Shown: positions 1 through 8,183, counted from the first letter of the stretch. The stretch: DNA of 64,000 bases from Mesorhizobium sp. YM1C-6-2 (GCF_003666685.1 NZ_RCIZ01000002.1:330501-394500), one strand, 5' to 3'. Numbers and translations are program-made. The notes: generated by a model not told the origin, from the sequence alone.

Positions 1-3
1 ACG

Positions 4-903
4 ATGGGCACGCTGACCCGCATGCGCGCCTTCATCGACGTGGTCGAGGCGGAGGGATTTTCCGCCGCGGCGCGCAAGATCGGGCGCTCCAAGGCGCTGC
101 TGTCGAAATATGTGCGCGAGCTGGAGGACGACCTCGGCGCGCTGCTGCTCAACCGCACGACACGGCAGTTCTCGCTGACCGAGGCCGGCCATACCTACTA
201 CAAGCGCGCCTCCGAGATCGTGCGCGAGGTGGACAGCCTGTCGGACGCGGTGCGCGAATCCTCGGGCGACGTCCGCGGCCGGATAAAGCTCTCGGCGCCG
301 CGCACCTTCGCCGACGCGCCGATCGGCCAGTCGCTGATCGATTTCGCGGTGGCGCATCCCGAGATCGTGCTGGAGATCCAGCTCGACGACCGTTTCGTCG
401 ATCTCGTGGAGGAGGGGTTCGACCTCGCCATCCGCATCACCAGGCTGGAGAACTCGTCGCTGATCGCAAGGCGGCTTTCGCCTTTCGCGATCAGGCTCTG
501 CGCCTCGCCCGAGGCGATCGAGAAATACGGGGCGCCGGAGCGGCCGCAGGATCTCGCCGGCAAGCCCTGCGTGATCGACACCAACGGCCGCTGGCTCTCC
601 AACTGGCCCTTCGTCGGCGAGGACGGGCAGATGTTCACGGTGTCCGTCAGCGGGCGGATCGAGGTGAACAGCCCGATCGCGGCGCGCGCGGCGGCGGTGT
701 CGGGCCTGGGCTGGGCCGTGCTGCCCGACTTCATCGCCGAGCCGGACATAAAGGCCGGCCGCCTGGTGCCGGTGCTCGACGAAACCCTGCCCAAGGGCGG
801 CGGCATCTTCGCCGTCTATCCGCACCGGCGCTACCTGCCGGCCAAGGTGCGCGTCTTCGTCGACTTCCTGGTGCAATGGTTCCGCAAGGCCGGCGAGGAG
901 TGA
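4..903 (+). CDS. LysR-family transcriptional regulator
   Basis: 299 aa, full length for a LysR regulator. Residues 1-60 form the winged helix-turn-helix (FIDVVEAEGFSAAARKIGRS), and about 90-290 form the effector-binding domain of the CrgA/DmlR-like type. The ATG at base 4 fits the usual N-terminus, although the region upstream (RBS, promoter, any divergent target) lies outside the window. The downstream metal-transport pair has its own start region 100 bases on, so I see no evidence that this regulator controls it. Effector unknown. Confidence 0.9.
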   Translation: MGTLTRMRAFIDVVEAEGFSAAARKIGRSKALLSKYVRELEDDLGALLLNRTTRQFSLTEAGHTYYKRASEIVREVDSLSDAVRESSGDVRGRIKLSAPRTFADAPIGQSLIDFAVAHPEIVLEIQLDDRFVDLVEEGFDLAIRITRLENSSLIARRLSPFAIRLCASPEAIEKYGAPERPQDLAGKPCVIDTNGRWLSNWPFVGEDGQMFTVSVSGRIEVNSPIAARAAAVSGLGWAVLPDFIAEPDIKAGRLVPVLDETLPKGGGIFAVYPHRRYLPAKVRVFVDFLVQWFRKAGEE

Positions 904-953
904 GCGGACAGCAGGTCGCGGCGTTTGCCGCCGGCACGGTCCCATTTTCGCCA

Positions 954-974
954 GCTTTGTGATAACGTTACGTT
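954..974 (+). promoter_or_regulatory. Candidate metal-regulator operator upstream of the DUF1007/NicO pair
   Basis: Bases 954-971 (GCTTTGTGATAACGTTAC) have a strong half-site, ATAACGTTAC, resembling the Zur-type half ATAACATTAC, and a weak left half. Overlapping it is a perfect odd palindrome, AACGTTACGTT (964-974). The site lies about 30 bases before the chosen ATG at 1004. The match to a Zur box is from memory of the motif and is tentative. Confidence 0.3.
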
Positions 975-1003
975 CCGGCGAACAAAGAGCGATTCAGGAA
1001 AAG

Positions 1004-1651
1004 ATGCGGACCGCGACAACGGCCTTCGGACTTGCAGTCCTCCTTGCCTCGACGATTCCGGCGAGCGTGCATCCGCACGTCTTCGCCGAGGCGCGGCTCG
1101 ACGTCATCGTCAATCCCGACCAGACCGTGAAGTCGCTGCGGCATCTGTGGCGCTTCGACGATCTGTTCTCGTCGACGGTGCTGGTCGAATTCGACGAGAA
1201 CGCCGACCTCAAGCTCGACGACGCCGAACTGCAGCAGGTTTCGCAGACGGTCTACGACTCGCTCGCCGACTTCAACTATTTCCAGCTCGTTTCCGTCGAC
1301 GGCAAGGACGTCGCGATGAAGCCGCCGCCGCAACTGATGGCGAATTACGAGAACGACCAGCTCATCATCATGTTCGAGACCGAGCCGAAGGAGGGCCTGG
1401 CGCTGAAGGGCAAGATCGACTTCGGCGTCTACGACCCGACCTTCTACACGGCGATCGAGTTCCTCGACGACGACAACATGGCGGTGAAGGATCTGCCGGC
1501 GAGCTGCACGCGCGCCGTCATCCGGCCTGACCCGGACGAGGCGATAGCGCAGAACCAGGGCACGCTGACCGAGGCGTTCTTCAGCGACCCGTCGGGCAAC
1601 GACCTCAGCAAGATATTCGCGACGAAGCTGGAGCTGACCTGCAGCGGCTGA
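1004..1651 (+). CDS. DUF1007 family periplasmic protein (ZevA-like metal-uptake partner)
   Basis: 215 aa with an N-terminal signal peptide (hydrophobic stretch ending about residue 20) followed by HPHVF, the histidine motif typical of DUF1007. The frame is open from a GTG at 959, but the ATG at 1004 starts the signal peptide directly and is preferred. The NicO-family transporter follows 23 bases later. The pair matches the ZevAB arrangement of Haemophilus influenzae, which is implicated in zinc acquisition. Here the metal (zinc, nickel or cobalt) cannot be told from sequence. The protein probably acts in the periplasm and delivers metal to, or senses metal for, the membrane partner. Confidence 0.8.
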   Translation: MRTATTAFGLAVLLASTIPASVHPHVFAEARLDVIVNPDQTVKSLRHLWRFDDLFSSTVLVEFDENADLKLDDAELQQVSQTVYDSLADFNYFQLVSVDGKDVAMKPPPQLMANYENDQLIIMFETEPKEGLALKGKIDFGVYDPTFYTAIEFLDDDNMAVKDLPASCTRAVIRPDPDEAIAQNQGTLTEAFFSDPSGNDLSKIFATKLELTCSG

Positions 1652-1674
1652 AGGCAGGCGAGGGGAGACGGGAT

Positions 1675-2769
1675 TTGCAAAAGACAACGGTCCGGATCGT
1701 CTTCGGCCTGCTCGCGCTGACCTATGTGCTCACGCATTTCATGGGACATGCGCATGCGCAGAGTTCGCTCGGCATCGGCACGGCCGAGACGGCGGTGCCT
1801 TCGACCGGGCTGTTCGCCGGCTGGCTGAACTGGATCAATGTGCAGCAGCAGGGTTTCTACCGGGCGCTGACCGGCGCGCTCAAGGGCATGCGCGAGGACG
1901 GCAGCCGGCTGTGGGTGCTCGTCGGCCTCTCTTTCGCCTATGGCGTCTTCCACGCCGCCGGGCCCGGTCACGGCAAGGCGGTGATCTCCTCCTACATGCT
2001 CGCCAACGAGGTGGCGCTGAGGCGCGGCATCATGCTTTCCTTCGTGTCGGCCTTTCTGCAGGCGGTGACGGCGATCCTGGTCATGGCGCTGGTGTTCTTG
2101 GTGCTGCGCGGCACCTCGGTGTCGATGACCGACGCGACCTGGTTCCTCGAGATCGTGAGCTATGTGCTGATCACGCTGTTCGGCGCATGGCTGCTCTGGC
2201 AGAAGGCGGGGCCGCGGCTGCTGTCGCTGTTCGGCGCCGGTCCCGCCCACAGCCTGTCGGCCGCGCATTCGCACGATCACGGGCATGCGCATGTGCATCA
2301 CGGCCACGCGCACGACCATCACCATCATGGCCACCATGCGCACAGTCACGCGCACGAACATGCTCATGGGCATGCCCACGCCGCGGGCGAGGTCTGCGAG
2401 ACCTGCGGCCACAGCCACGCGCCGGACCCGGCGATGCTGTCGGGCGACCGCTTCAGCTGGAAGACGGCTTGGTCGGCGGTCGCCGCGGTCGGGCTGCGGC
2501 CATGCTCCGGCGCACTGATCGTCTTGACCTTCGCCTTCCTCAACGGCCTCTTCGTCGGCGGGGTGATGTCGGTCTTCGCGATGGCGGTCGGCACCGCGAT
2601 CACAGTCTCAGTGCTGGCGACGCTAGCCGTCACCGCCAAGAACTGGGCGGTGGCCTATGCCGGCGATGGACGCATGGGCAACCGCGTGCACGCGACGATC
2701 GAGATCGCCGGCGCGGCAATGGTGCTCCTGCTCGGCCTGCTGCTGCTCACCGCCAGCCTGGCGACATAA
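1675..2769 (+). CDS. NicO/RcnA-family metal transporter with histidine-rich loop (ZevB-like)
   Basis: 364 aa multi-pass membrane protein. It carries the family signatures HAAGPGHGKAV (about residues 93-103) and GLRPCSGAL (about 272). Between them, at about 194-250, is a cytoplasmic or periplasmic loop with some 24 histidines plus a CETCGHSH motif, suited to binding Zn, Ni or Co. The start is a TTG at 1675 behind a GGGGAG-type ribosome site, and it opens with a signal-anchor-like segment. It is probably in one transcript with the upstream DUF1007 gene. NicO members include exporters (RcnA) and importers (ZevB). The DUF1007 partner favours uptake, but this is inference. Confidence 0.85.
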   Translation: MQKTTVRIVFGLLALTYVLTHFMGHAHAQSSLGIGTAETAVPSTGLFAGWLNWINVQQQGFYRALTGALKGMREDGSRLWVLVGLSFAYGVFHAAGPGHGKAVISSYMLANEVALRRGIMLSFVSAFLQAVTAILVMALVFLVLRGTSVSMTDATWFLEIVSYVLITLFGAWLLWQKAGPRLLSLFGAGPAHSLSAAHSHDHGHAHVHHGHAHDHHHHGHHAHSHAHEHAHGHAHAAGEVCETCGHSHAPDPAMLSGDRFSWKTAWSAVAAVGLRPCSGALIVLTFAFLNGLFVGGVMSVFAMAVGTAITVSVLATLAVTAKNWAVAYAGDGRMGNRVHATIEIAGAAMVLLLGLLLLTASLAT

Positions 2770-2772
2770 AGG

Positions 2773-2979
2773 TCAGCCGCCGCGTTTGCGCTGGCTCCTG
2801 CCGCGCAGCCAGAACACCATGAAAAAGGCGGCGACGAAGAGTACGGCGATGACGCCGGCGACGGCCGTCGAAAAATTGCCGACCGCGAGCATGACGGTCG
2901 GCAGGTAGAAGGCGCCGAGCCCGAAGACGGCGAGAAGAACGGCGGCGGCGATGGCGGAGTTGCGGTTTTCCGGGGTCAT
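2773..2979 (-). CDS. Small two-helix membrane protein, function unknown
   Basis: 68 aa. Two hydrophobic segments (about residues 9-30 and 38-57) are separated by a short turn, and the tail is basic (RGRSQRKRGG), as in an inner-membrane protein with a cytoplasmic C-terminus. It converges on the NicO gene with only 3 bases between stop codons. I do not recognise a family. Its reading frame and composition look genuine, and its hydrophobic layout is not what a chance frame would give. Confidence 0.6.
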   Translation of the reverse strand: MTPENRNSAIAAAVLLAVFGLGAFYLPTVMLAVGNFSTAVAGVIAVLFVAAFFMVFWLRGRSQRKRGG

Positions 2980-3064
2980 GCGGCCTTCCTAGCCCAAGCG
3001 CGGCGCATCGGCGACAGGGCGCCCGTGCAGCATGGTGACGCGGAGCGGCCTGCCTGAGAGGTGG

Positions 3065-3823
3065 TCACAGCGCGAAACCGCCATCGACCTGCATCACCGT
3101 GCCGGTGGTGAAGGCGGCCTCGTCGGAGGCCAGGTAGACGACGATCGGCGCGATCTCGGCGGCCTCGGCGACGCGGCCCATCGGCTGGCGCTGCACGAAC
3201 ATCTCCAGCGCCTTCTCCTTGCTGCCCCATTCCTTGCCGAGCGTCTCGACGCGGTCTTCCCAGGAGGGCGACTTGAAGGTGCCGGGAGCGACCGCGTTGC
3301 AGCGGACGCCGTCGCGGATGAAGTCGGCGGCGACCGCCTTGGTCAGGCCGATGACAGCGGCCTTGCTGGCGCCGTATGCATAGCGGTTCGGGATGCCGCG
3401 CACGGAGGAGGCCCCGGACGCGATGTTGACGATGGAGCTCGTCCTGCCGCTCTCCTTGGCCCGCTCCAGCATTCCGGGCAGGAAGGCCCGGATCGTGCGG
3501 TGCATGGACTTCACGTTGAGGTCGAAGGAGAAATCCCAGTCCTTCTCGCTGGTGGTGAGCACGGTGCCGTGATGCACGAAGCCCGCCACGTTGACCAGGA
3601 TGTCGACCGGCCCGACCTTGGCGGCATAGGCATCCACGGCCTTGGTCGAGAGCACGTCGAGCTTCGCTTTCTTGGCGCGGGCGAGCCCCTCGAGCTTGTC
3701 GCGGGAAACGTCGGAGGCGTAGACGGTCGCGCCCTCCGCCACGAAGGCCTCGGCGATCGCCCGGCCGATGCCCTGTCCTGCCGCCGTGACGACGGCGATC
3801 TTCCCCTTCAGCCTGCCTGCCAT
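3065..3823 (-). CDS. Short-chain dehydrogenase/reductase (SDR)
   Basis: 252 aa classical SDR. The cofactor motif TAAGQGIG is at about residues 13-20, an NVAGFVHHG segment (NNAG equivalent) at about 87, the catalytic Ser in NIASGAS, and the YGASK Tyr/Lys pair at about 150. The C-terminal VYLASDEAAFTTGTVMQVDG is typical. The pattern resembles 2-keto-3-deoxy-L-fuconate and type-2 3-hydroxybutyrate dehydrogenases, but no sugar-acid gene is adjacent, so the substrate is left open. It is read away from the CDF gene and appears monocistronic. Confidence 0.88.
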   Translation of the reverse strand: MAGRLKGKIAVVTAAGQGIGRAIAEAFVAEGATVYASDVSRDKLEGLARAKKAKLDVLSTKAVDAYAAKVGPVDILVNVAGFVHHGTVLTTSEKDWDFSFDLNVKSMHRTIRAFLPGMLERAKESGRTSSIVNIASGASSVRGIPNRYAYGASKAAVIGLTKAVAADFIRDGVRCNAVAPGTFKSPSWEDRVETLGKEWGSKEKALEMFVQRQPMGRVAEAAEIAPIVVYLASDEAAFTTGTVMQVDGGFAL

Positions 3824-3841
3824 GATGTCCCCTGATGAATG

Positions 3842-4918
3842 TTAGTGCTGATTTCCCGATGGTTCGTCCGTACAGGCGCCGAATTCCGGCTCGACGGTGG
3901 CATGGTCGATGCCGTGCGTCTTGGCAAGCCGCGATTTTATCGCAGTGACGGCGGCGTAGGCGTCGGTCCCGTCGGTGAGGCAGGCGTGCAGCGTCGCCAT
4001 GTTCCTGGCGCCGTCCATCGACCAGACATGCATGTGATGGATCTCGCGCACCCCGGCCACATTGGCCGCGATGTCCTTCGCGATCCCGTCGCGGTCGAGG
4101 CTGTCAGGCACGCCTTCGAGCAGCAGATTGCCCGACTCGCGCACCAGCGACCAGGCGCTGCGGAAGAGGAGCACGGCGACCAGCGCCGAGAGGATCGGGT
4201 CGATCAGCACCCAGCCGGTGGTGATGATGACCGCCGCCGCGACAAGCGCGGCGACGGAGCCGAGCAGGTCGCCCAGGACATGCAGGATGGCACCGCGCAT
4301 GTTGAGGCTTTCGCGGTCGCCGCCATGCAGCACCAGGAAGGCGACGATGTTGACGATGAGGCCGAGGACGGCGATGACCAGCATCGGACCGCCGAGCACC
4401 GGCGTCGGGTCGTTGAGGCGATGGAAGGCCTCGACCACGATCCAGGCACCGATGGCGAAGACGGCTATGCCGTTGGTGTATGCGACCAGGGTCTTCACCC
4501 GGTGGAAGCCGTAGGTCAGCCGCGGGGTGGCCTTCCTGTCGGCGAGGTGGAAGGCGTACCAGGCGAGCAGCAGCGAGATCGAGTCGGTCAGCATGTGGCC
4601 GGCGTCTGCAAGCAGCGCCAGCGAGCCGGTGATGATGCCGCCGGCGGCCTCGGCGACCATGAAGCCGCCGGTCAGGCAGGCGGCGATGAGGACGCGTGTC
4701 TTGTCCGTCGAGCCGTGCACATGGCCGGGGCCGTGGCTGTGGCCGGCGTGACCATGCCCGGCATGGCCGTGCCCGACATGGCCGGGGGCTTCATGAGCGT
4801 GCCCCGAATGGTCATGGTCGGGGTGGTCATGATCGGAATGGTCGTGGTCGTGGCGGTGGCCGCCATGACCGGGGGAAGATGCCAAAACAGACCTCGTCGT
4901 AACGAAATAACCTTTCAC
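3842..4918 (-). CDS. Cation diffusion facilitator (CDF) metal exporter, CzcD/ZitB type
   Basis: 358 aa. Residues about 15-70 are a His/Asp-rich N-terminal tail (HGGHRHDHDHSDHDH and repeats), followed by six membrane helices. The metal-site patterns are LLADAGHMLTDS (HxxxD of helix II) and GDLLGSVAAL (helix V). A cytoplasmic C-terminal domain follows (HHMHVWSMDG). This is a Zn2+ (Co2+, Cd2+)/H+ antiporter of the inner membrane. The start is GTG at 4918, overlapping the stop of the upstream acetyltransferase as GTGA, so the two are translationally coupled. With the NicO pair 2 kb away, the region holds likely uptake and export routes for divalent metals. Confidence 0.92.
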   Translation of the reverse strand: MKGYFVTTRSVLASSPGHGGHRHDHDHSDHDHPDHDHSGHAHEAPGHVGHGHAGHGHAGHSHGPGHVHGSTDKTRVLIAACLTGGFMVAEAAGGIITGSLALLADAGHMLTDSISLLLAWYAFHLADRKATPRLTYGFHRVKTLVAYTNGIAVFAIGAWIVVEAFHRLNDPTPVLGGPMLVIAVLGLIVNIVAFLVLHGGDRESLNMRGAILHVLGDLLGSVAALVAAAVIITTGWVLIDPILSALVAVLLFRSAWSLVRESGNLLLEGVPDSLDRDGIAKDIAANVAGVREIHHMHVWSMDGARNMATLHACLTDGTDAYAAVTAIKSRLAKTHGIDHATVEPEFGACTDEPSGNQH

Positions 4919-5595
4919 GCCAAGGACTTACGAAAATCCTCCAGGCGGCGTTTCTGGTTTCCGTCACTATCAAAATTGGCCGGATCGAGCCAGCCCTCAT
5001 ATGCCGTCTTCAGCGCAGGCCATTCCTTGTCGATGATCGAGTACCAGGCGGTGTCGCGGTTCTCGCCCTTGATGATCATGTGCTGGCGGAACACGCCCTC
5101 GAACTGGAAGCCGAAGCGTTCGGCGGCGCGTTTCGACGGCCCGTTGTTGTTGTTGCACTTCCATTCCCAGCGGCGGTAGCCGAGATCGTCGAAGATGTGC
5201 TGCATGAAGAGATAGTGCGCTTCCGTCGCCGCCGGCCTGCGCTGCATCAGCGGCCCCCAGTGGATGTGGCCGATCTCGATGACGCCGTTGGCCGGATCGA
5301 TCCGCAGGAAGGTCTGGCGGCCGGCGATTTTGCCCGACGCTTTGTCGATGGCCGTGAAATAGAGCGGATCCGTGCTCGCCTCGGCCTTGTCGAGCCAGGG
5401 CTGGAACGCGGCGCGGCTCTCAGGCGTCGTCTCGCCCAGCCAGCGGAAGCGCTCGTCGGCGTTGGCGACGGTTGCCGCCTCGAAGAGCCCGTCGCCATGT
5501 GCCGCGGCGGAGAGGGGTTCGAGCCGCACATAGCGGCCTTCGAGCGACTTTCGCTCGGGGCGCGGGCGCGGAGTCCAGTCCTTCAGATCGGCCAT
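4915..5595 (-). CDS. GNAT-family N-acetyltransferase
   Basis: 226 aa. RimJ/RimL-like acetyltransferase fold: VRLEPLSAAAHGDGLF near the N-terminus, an acetyl-CoA-binding beta strand region (GVIEIGHIHWGPLMQRRPAATEAHYL), and the WKCNNNNGPSKRAAERFGF motif typical of the YjdJ-like/RimJ group. The ATG at 5595 is chosen because the frame upstream runs into the vapB operator. It heads a two-gene operon with the CDF exporter (4-base overlap) and is transcribed divergently from vapB. The substrate, a protein N-terminus or a small amine, is unknown. Confidence 0.85.
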   Translation of the reverse strand: MADLKDWTPRPRPERKSLEGRYVRLEPLSAAAHGDGLFEAATVANADERFRWLGETTPESRAAFQPWLDKAEASTDPLYFTAIDKASGKIAGRQTFLRIDPANGVIEIGHIHWGPLMQRRPAATEAHYLFMQHIFDDLGYRRWEWKCNNNNGPSKRAAERFGFQFEGVFRQHMIIKGENRDTAWYSIIDKEWPALKTAYEGWLDPANFDSDGNQKRRLEDFRKSLA

Positions 5596-5616
5596 GCAAA
5601 AACCTCGCCTGCTTGA

Positions 5617-5648
5617 GAATGGAAGCATAGCAGTATATGCTTCCATTC
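5617..5648. promoter_or_regulatory. Perfect 13-bp inverted repeat: likely VapB(C) operator shared by two divergent operons
   Basis: The arms GAATGGAAGCATA (5617-5629) and TATGCTTCCATTC (5636-5648) are exact reverse complements with a 6-base spacer. The repeat sits 19 bases before the vapB start and 21 bases before the acetyltransferase start on the other strand. VapB antitoxins autoregulate by binding such palindromes, so this is the expected operator, and its central position implies control of both promoters. Confidence 0.8.
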
Positions 5649-5667
5649 CAGCAAGGAGATAGGGCCA

Positions 5668-5904
5668 GTGGCCATCACCATTAGGAACACGGAGATCGAA
5701 AACATGATCCGCGAGATCGGTCGCCATACTGGCGAAGGCCCGAGCGCGGTGATCGCCCGTGCCGTTCGCAGCCTGAATGGTGACCAACTTTCGCCGGAGG
5801 AGTCGCGCGCAAAGCTGAACCGGCTCATGCGCGGAGTGCCGCCGCGTGATCCGAAGCTGACGTGGAAAGACCTCGAGAACGACATGAACAGCATTTTCGA
5901 CTGA
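5668..5904 (+). CDS. vapB: VapB-type antitoxin (Rv0623-like)
   Basis: 78 aa. The N-terminal ribbon-helix-helix-like DNA-binding part is MAITIRNTEIENMIREIG, followed by the conserved TGEGPSAVIARAV segment of Rv0623-like VapB antitoxins. The C-terminal tail (WKDLENDMNSIFD) would wrap the toxin. It starts at GTG 5668, seven bases behind an AAGGAG ribosome site. Its stop overlaps the vapC start as TGATG. It neutralises VapC and represses its own promoter through the palindrome at 5617-5648. Confidence 0.9.
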   Translation: MAITIRNTEIENMIREIGRHTGEGPSAVIARAVRSLNGDQLSPEESRAKLNRLMRGVPPRDPKLTWKDLENDMNSIFD

Positions 5905-6320
5905 TGTCCGACGCCGTCGTCTCGTCCTGCGTGATAGACACGTCGGCGATCGTCGCCGTGCTTGCCCGCGAGCCCGATGCCATCCCCTTGATCGAGGCGC
6001 TGGGTTCATTCCCTCACCGCGTCCTGCCGCCGTCTTGCGTGGTCGAGCTTTGTTTCCTGCGCAGGCTGGGGGTGGACATGAAGCGCTGGCTGTCGGACTT
6101 CATGCATGAATACGATGTCACGATCCTGCCCATGGACAGCCACATCGCCTGGCTGGCCGCGGAGGCCGCGACACGTTACGGACGCGGCTCGGGCCATCCC
6201 GCGAAGCTGAATTTCGGCGATTGCATGTCCTATGCCTTCGCACGGAATCTGGACGCCTCCCTTCTTTTCAAGGGAGAAGATTTTGCGCATACCGACATAA
6301 AGACAGCTCTACCGAGGTAA
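5904..6320 (+). CDS. vapC: VapC-type PIN-domain ribonuclease toxin
   Basis: 138 aa PIN domain. The four acidic positions are visible: Asp in CVIDTSAIVAVL (about residue 12), Glu in CVVELCFL (about 46), Asp in NFGDCMSYAFA (about 103) and Asp in KGEDFAHTD (about 121). All appear intact, so the toxin should be an active Mg-dependent endoribonuclease, by family usually against tRNA or rRNA. The ATG at 5904 overlaps the vapB stop by one base. An upstream in-frame ATG at 5862 lies inside vapB and is not used in my reading. The next gene starts only 3 bases after the stop. Confidence 0.92.
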   Translation: MSDAVVSSCVIDTSAIVAVLAREPDAIPLIEALGSFPHRVLPPSCVVELCFLRRLGVDMKRWLSDFMHEYDVTILPMDSHIAWLAAEAATRYGRGSGHPAKLNFGDCMSYAFARNLDASLLFKGEDFAHTDIKTALPR

Positions 6321-6323
6321 CAC

Positions 6324-7523
6324 ATGCTCCACACCGTCGCCGCCTTCGACCGGCTGGGCGAAGAGAACGCCTTCGCCGTGCTTGCCCGTGCCACCGCGCT
6401 CGCAGCGCAAGGCAAGGACATCATCAACCTTGGCATCGGCCAGCCCGACTTCAAGACGCCGGGCCACATCGTCGAGGCGGCGATCAAGGCGCTGAAGGAC
6501 GGACATCACGGCTATACGCCGGCGACCGGCCTGCTTGCCACCCGCGAGGCGGTGGTGCGCCGGACCCTGACGACGACCGGCGTCGAGGTGTCGCCCGAAA
6601 ACGTGATGATCCTGCCCGGCGGCAAGCCCACCATGTATGCGGCGATCATCATGTTCGGCGAGCCGGGTGCGGAGATCATGTACCCGGATCCCGGCTTCCC
6701 GATCTACCGCTCGATGATCGAGTTCACCGGCGCGACGCCTGTGCCGATCCCGATCCGCGAGGAGAACGGTTTTGCCTTCTCGGCCGAGGAGACGCTGGCG
6801 CTGATCACGCAAAAGACAAGGCTGATCATCCTCAACTCGCCGGCCAACCCGACCGGCGGCGTGACGCCGAAGGCCGAGATCGACAAGCTGGTGAAGGGGC
6901 TGGAGAAGCATCCCGACGTCGCGATCCTGTCCGACGAGATCTACGACGTGATGACCTATGACGGTGAGCAGCACACCTCGCTGCTCAACTACCCCGAAAT
7001 CCGCGACCGGCTGATCGTGCTCAACGGCTGGTCGAAGACCTGGGCGATGACCGGCTGGCGCATGGGCTGGTCGATCTGGCCGAACGGCGAGAAGGGCGGA
7101 AACCTCTACGACAAGGTGCGGAAGCTCGCGGTGAACTGCTGGTCCTGCGTCAATGCGCCGAGCCAGTTCGCCGGCATCGCGGCGATCGACGGGCCGCAGG
7201 ACGAGGTGGAGAAGATGATGAAGGCCTTCGACCGGCGGCGGAAGATCGTGGTCGAGGGGCTGAACGACCTGCCCGGCGTCTCCTGCATCACGCCGAAAGG
7301 CGCCTTCTATGCCTTCCCGAACGTGTCGAAGACCGGCTGGAAGGCGAAGAAGCTGGCCTCCGAACTGCTGGATGACGCCGGCGTCGCGCTGATCGGCGGA
7401 CCGGATTTCGGCGTGCTCGGTGAAGGCTATATCCGCCTGAGCTACGCCAATTCAGAAGAGAATATCCTCAGGGCGCTGGAACGGATGAAGGCTTTTCTGA
7501 ACAGGACGCATAATCAGGGCTGA
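6324..7523 (+). CDS. PLP-dependent class I/II aminotransferase
   Basis: 399 aa, fold-type I aminotransferase (aspartate/aromatic aminotransferase group). Motifs: NLGIGQPDFKTPGHI near residue 35, NSPANPTGG (about 173), LSDEIYDVMTYDG (about 205), and the PLP lysine in SKTWAMTGWRMGW (about 236). The substrate cannot be set from these motifs. It begins 3 bases after vapC, with its ribosome site (GAGG, about 6313-6316) inside the vapC end. It is therefore probably co-transcribed with vapBC at least in part, an unusual partnership for a metabolic enzyme. Confidence 0.9.
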   Translation: MLHTVAAFDRLGEENAFAVLARATALAAQGKDIINLGIGQPDFKTPGHIVEAAIKALKDGHHGYTPATGLLATREAVVRRTLTTTGVEVSPENVMILPGGKPTMYAAIIMFGEPGAEIMYPDPGFPIYRSMIEFTGATPVPIPIREENGFAFSAEETLALITQKTRLIILNSPANPTGGVTPKAEIDKLVKGLEKHPDVAILSDEIYDVMTYDGEQHTSLLNYPEIRDRLIVLNGWSKTWAMTGWRMGWSIWPNGEKGGNLYDKVRKLAVNCWSCVNAPSQFAGIAAIDGPQDEVEKMMKAFDRRRKIVVEGLNDLPGVSCITPKGAFYAFPNVSKTGWKAKKLASELLDDAGVALIGGPDFGVLGEGYIRLSYANSEENILRALERMKAFLNRTHNQG

Positions 7524-7537
7524 GCCTGATAAGCCAT

Positions 7538-7567
7538 CGACGGCCGGATGCTACAATCTGGCCGTCG
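7538..7567. terminator. Hairpin between convergent aminotransferase and LysE genes
   Basis: The arms CGACGGCC (7538-7545) and GGCCGTCG (7560-7567) are exact complements with a 14-base loop that includes the lysE stop. No T-run follows on either strand, so termination is only suggested. Confidence 0.4.
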
Positions 7568-8183
7568 CGAGCTTGAAGCTGGCGAACAGGAAGAAGCAGC
7601 CGAGACCGGCCTCGATCCAGCGGCGGGCGCGCACATAGGTGGCGCGGACCGGGGCGGAGGACAGAAGCAGCGCATAGCCGCCGTGGCCGAGGAACGAGTT
7701 CACGAAGGCGACGACGACGAAGAGGGCTACCACCGGCAGCGGCGCATCGCCGACGCCGCCGACGCTGGCGATGGCCAGCCAGAACATGATCGCCTTGGGG
7801 TTCGAAATCTGCAGCACGAAGCCGGCAAGTCCGGTGCGCCAGACGCTTTCGTGCCCGACCTTTCCAACGACGAGTTTTGGCGTCGAGGCGGCGTTGCGAA
7901 ACGCCTTCCAGGCCAGCCAGGCCAGATAGGCCGCGCCGGCGAAGCGCAGCACGGTCATCAGTTCGGCGACCTGGGCGAGGATCGCGGTGACCCCGGCGAC
8001 CGTCGCGACGGCCAGCACGATCGATCCGCAGGCGACGCCGAAGGCGGCGACCACGGAGGGCAGCCGGCCGCGGCTGGTCGCCACGCCGAGGATGAGCGCC
8101 ACGCTCGGCCCCGGCGAAAGGATGCCCATGGCCTGGATCGACCAGGCGAGCAGCAGTTGCGGCAGGTATTCGGCGAAGTGCAT
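7551..8183 (-). CDS. LysE/RhtB-family amino-acid or metabolite exporter
   Basis: 210 aa inner-membrane protein with about six hydrophobic helices. The family signature GILSPGPSVALILG is near residue 20, and GFVLQISNPKAIMFW (about 120) matches the conserved N-P-K segment of LysE translocators. Members export amino acids such as lysine, homoserine or leucine, or their derivatives. The substrate here is unknown. The gene stands alone and converges on the aminotransferase. Confidence 0.9.
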   Translation of the reverse strand: MHFAEYLPQLLLAWSIQAMGILSPGPSVALILGVATSRGRLPSVVAAFGVACGSIVLAVATVAGVTAILAQVAELMTVLRFAGAAYLAWLAWKAFRNAASTPKLVVGKVGHESVWRTGLAGFVLQISNPKAIMFWLAIASVGGVGDAPLPVVALFVVVAFVNSFLGHGGYALLLSSAPVRATYVRARRWIEAGLGCFFLFASFKLATARL

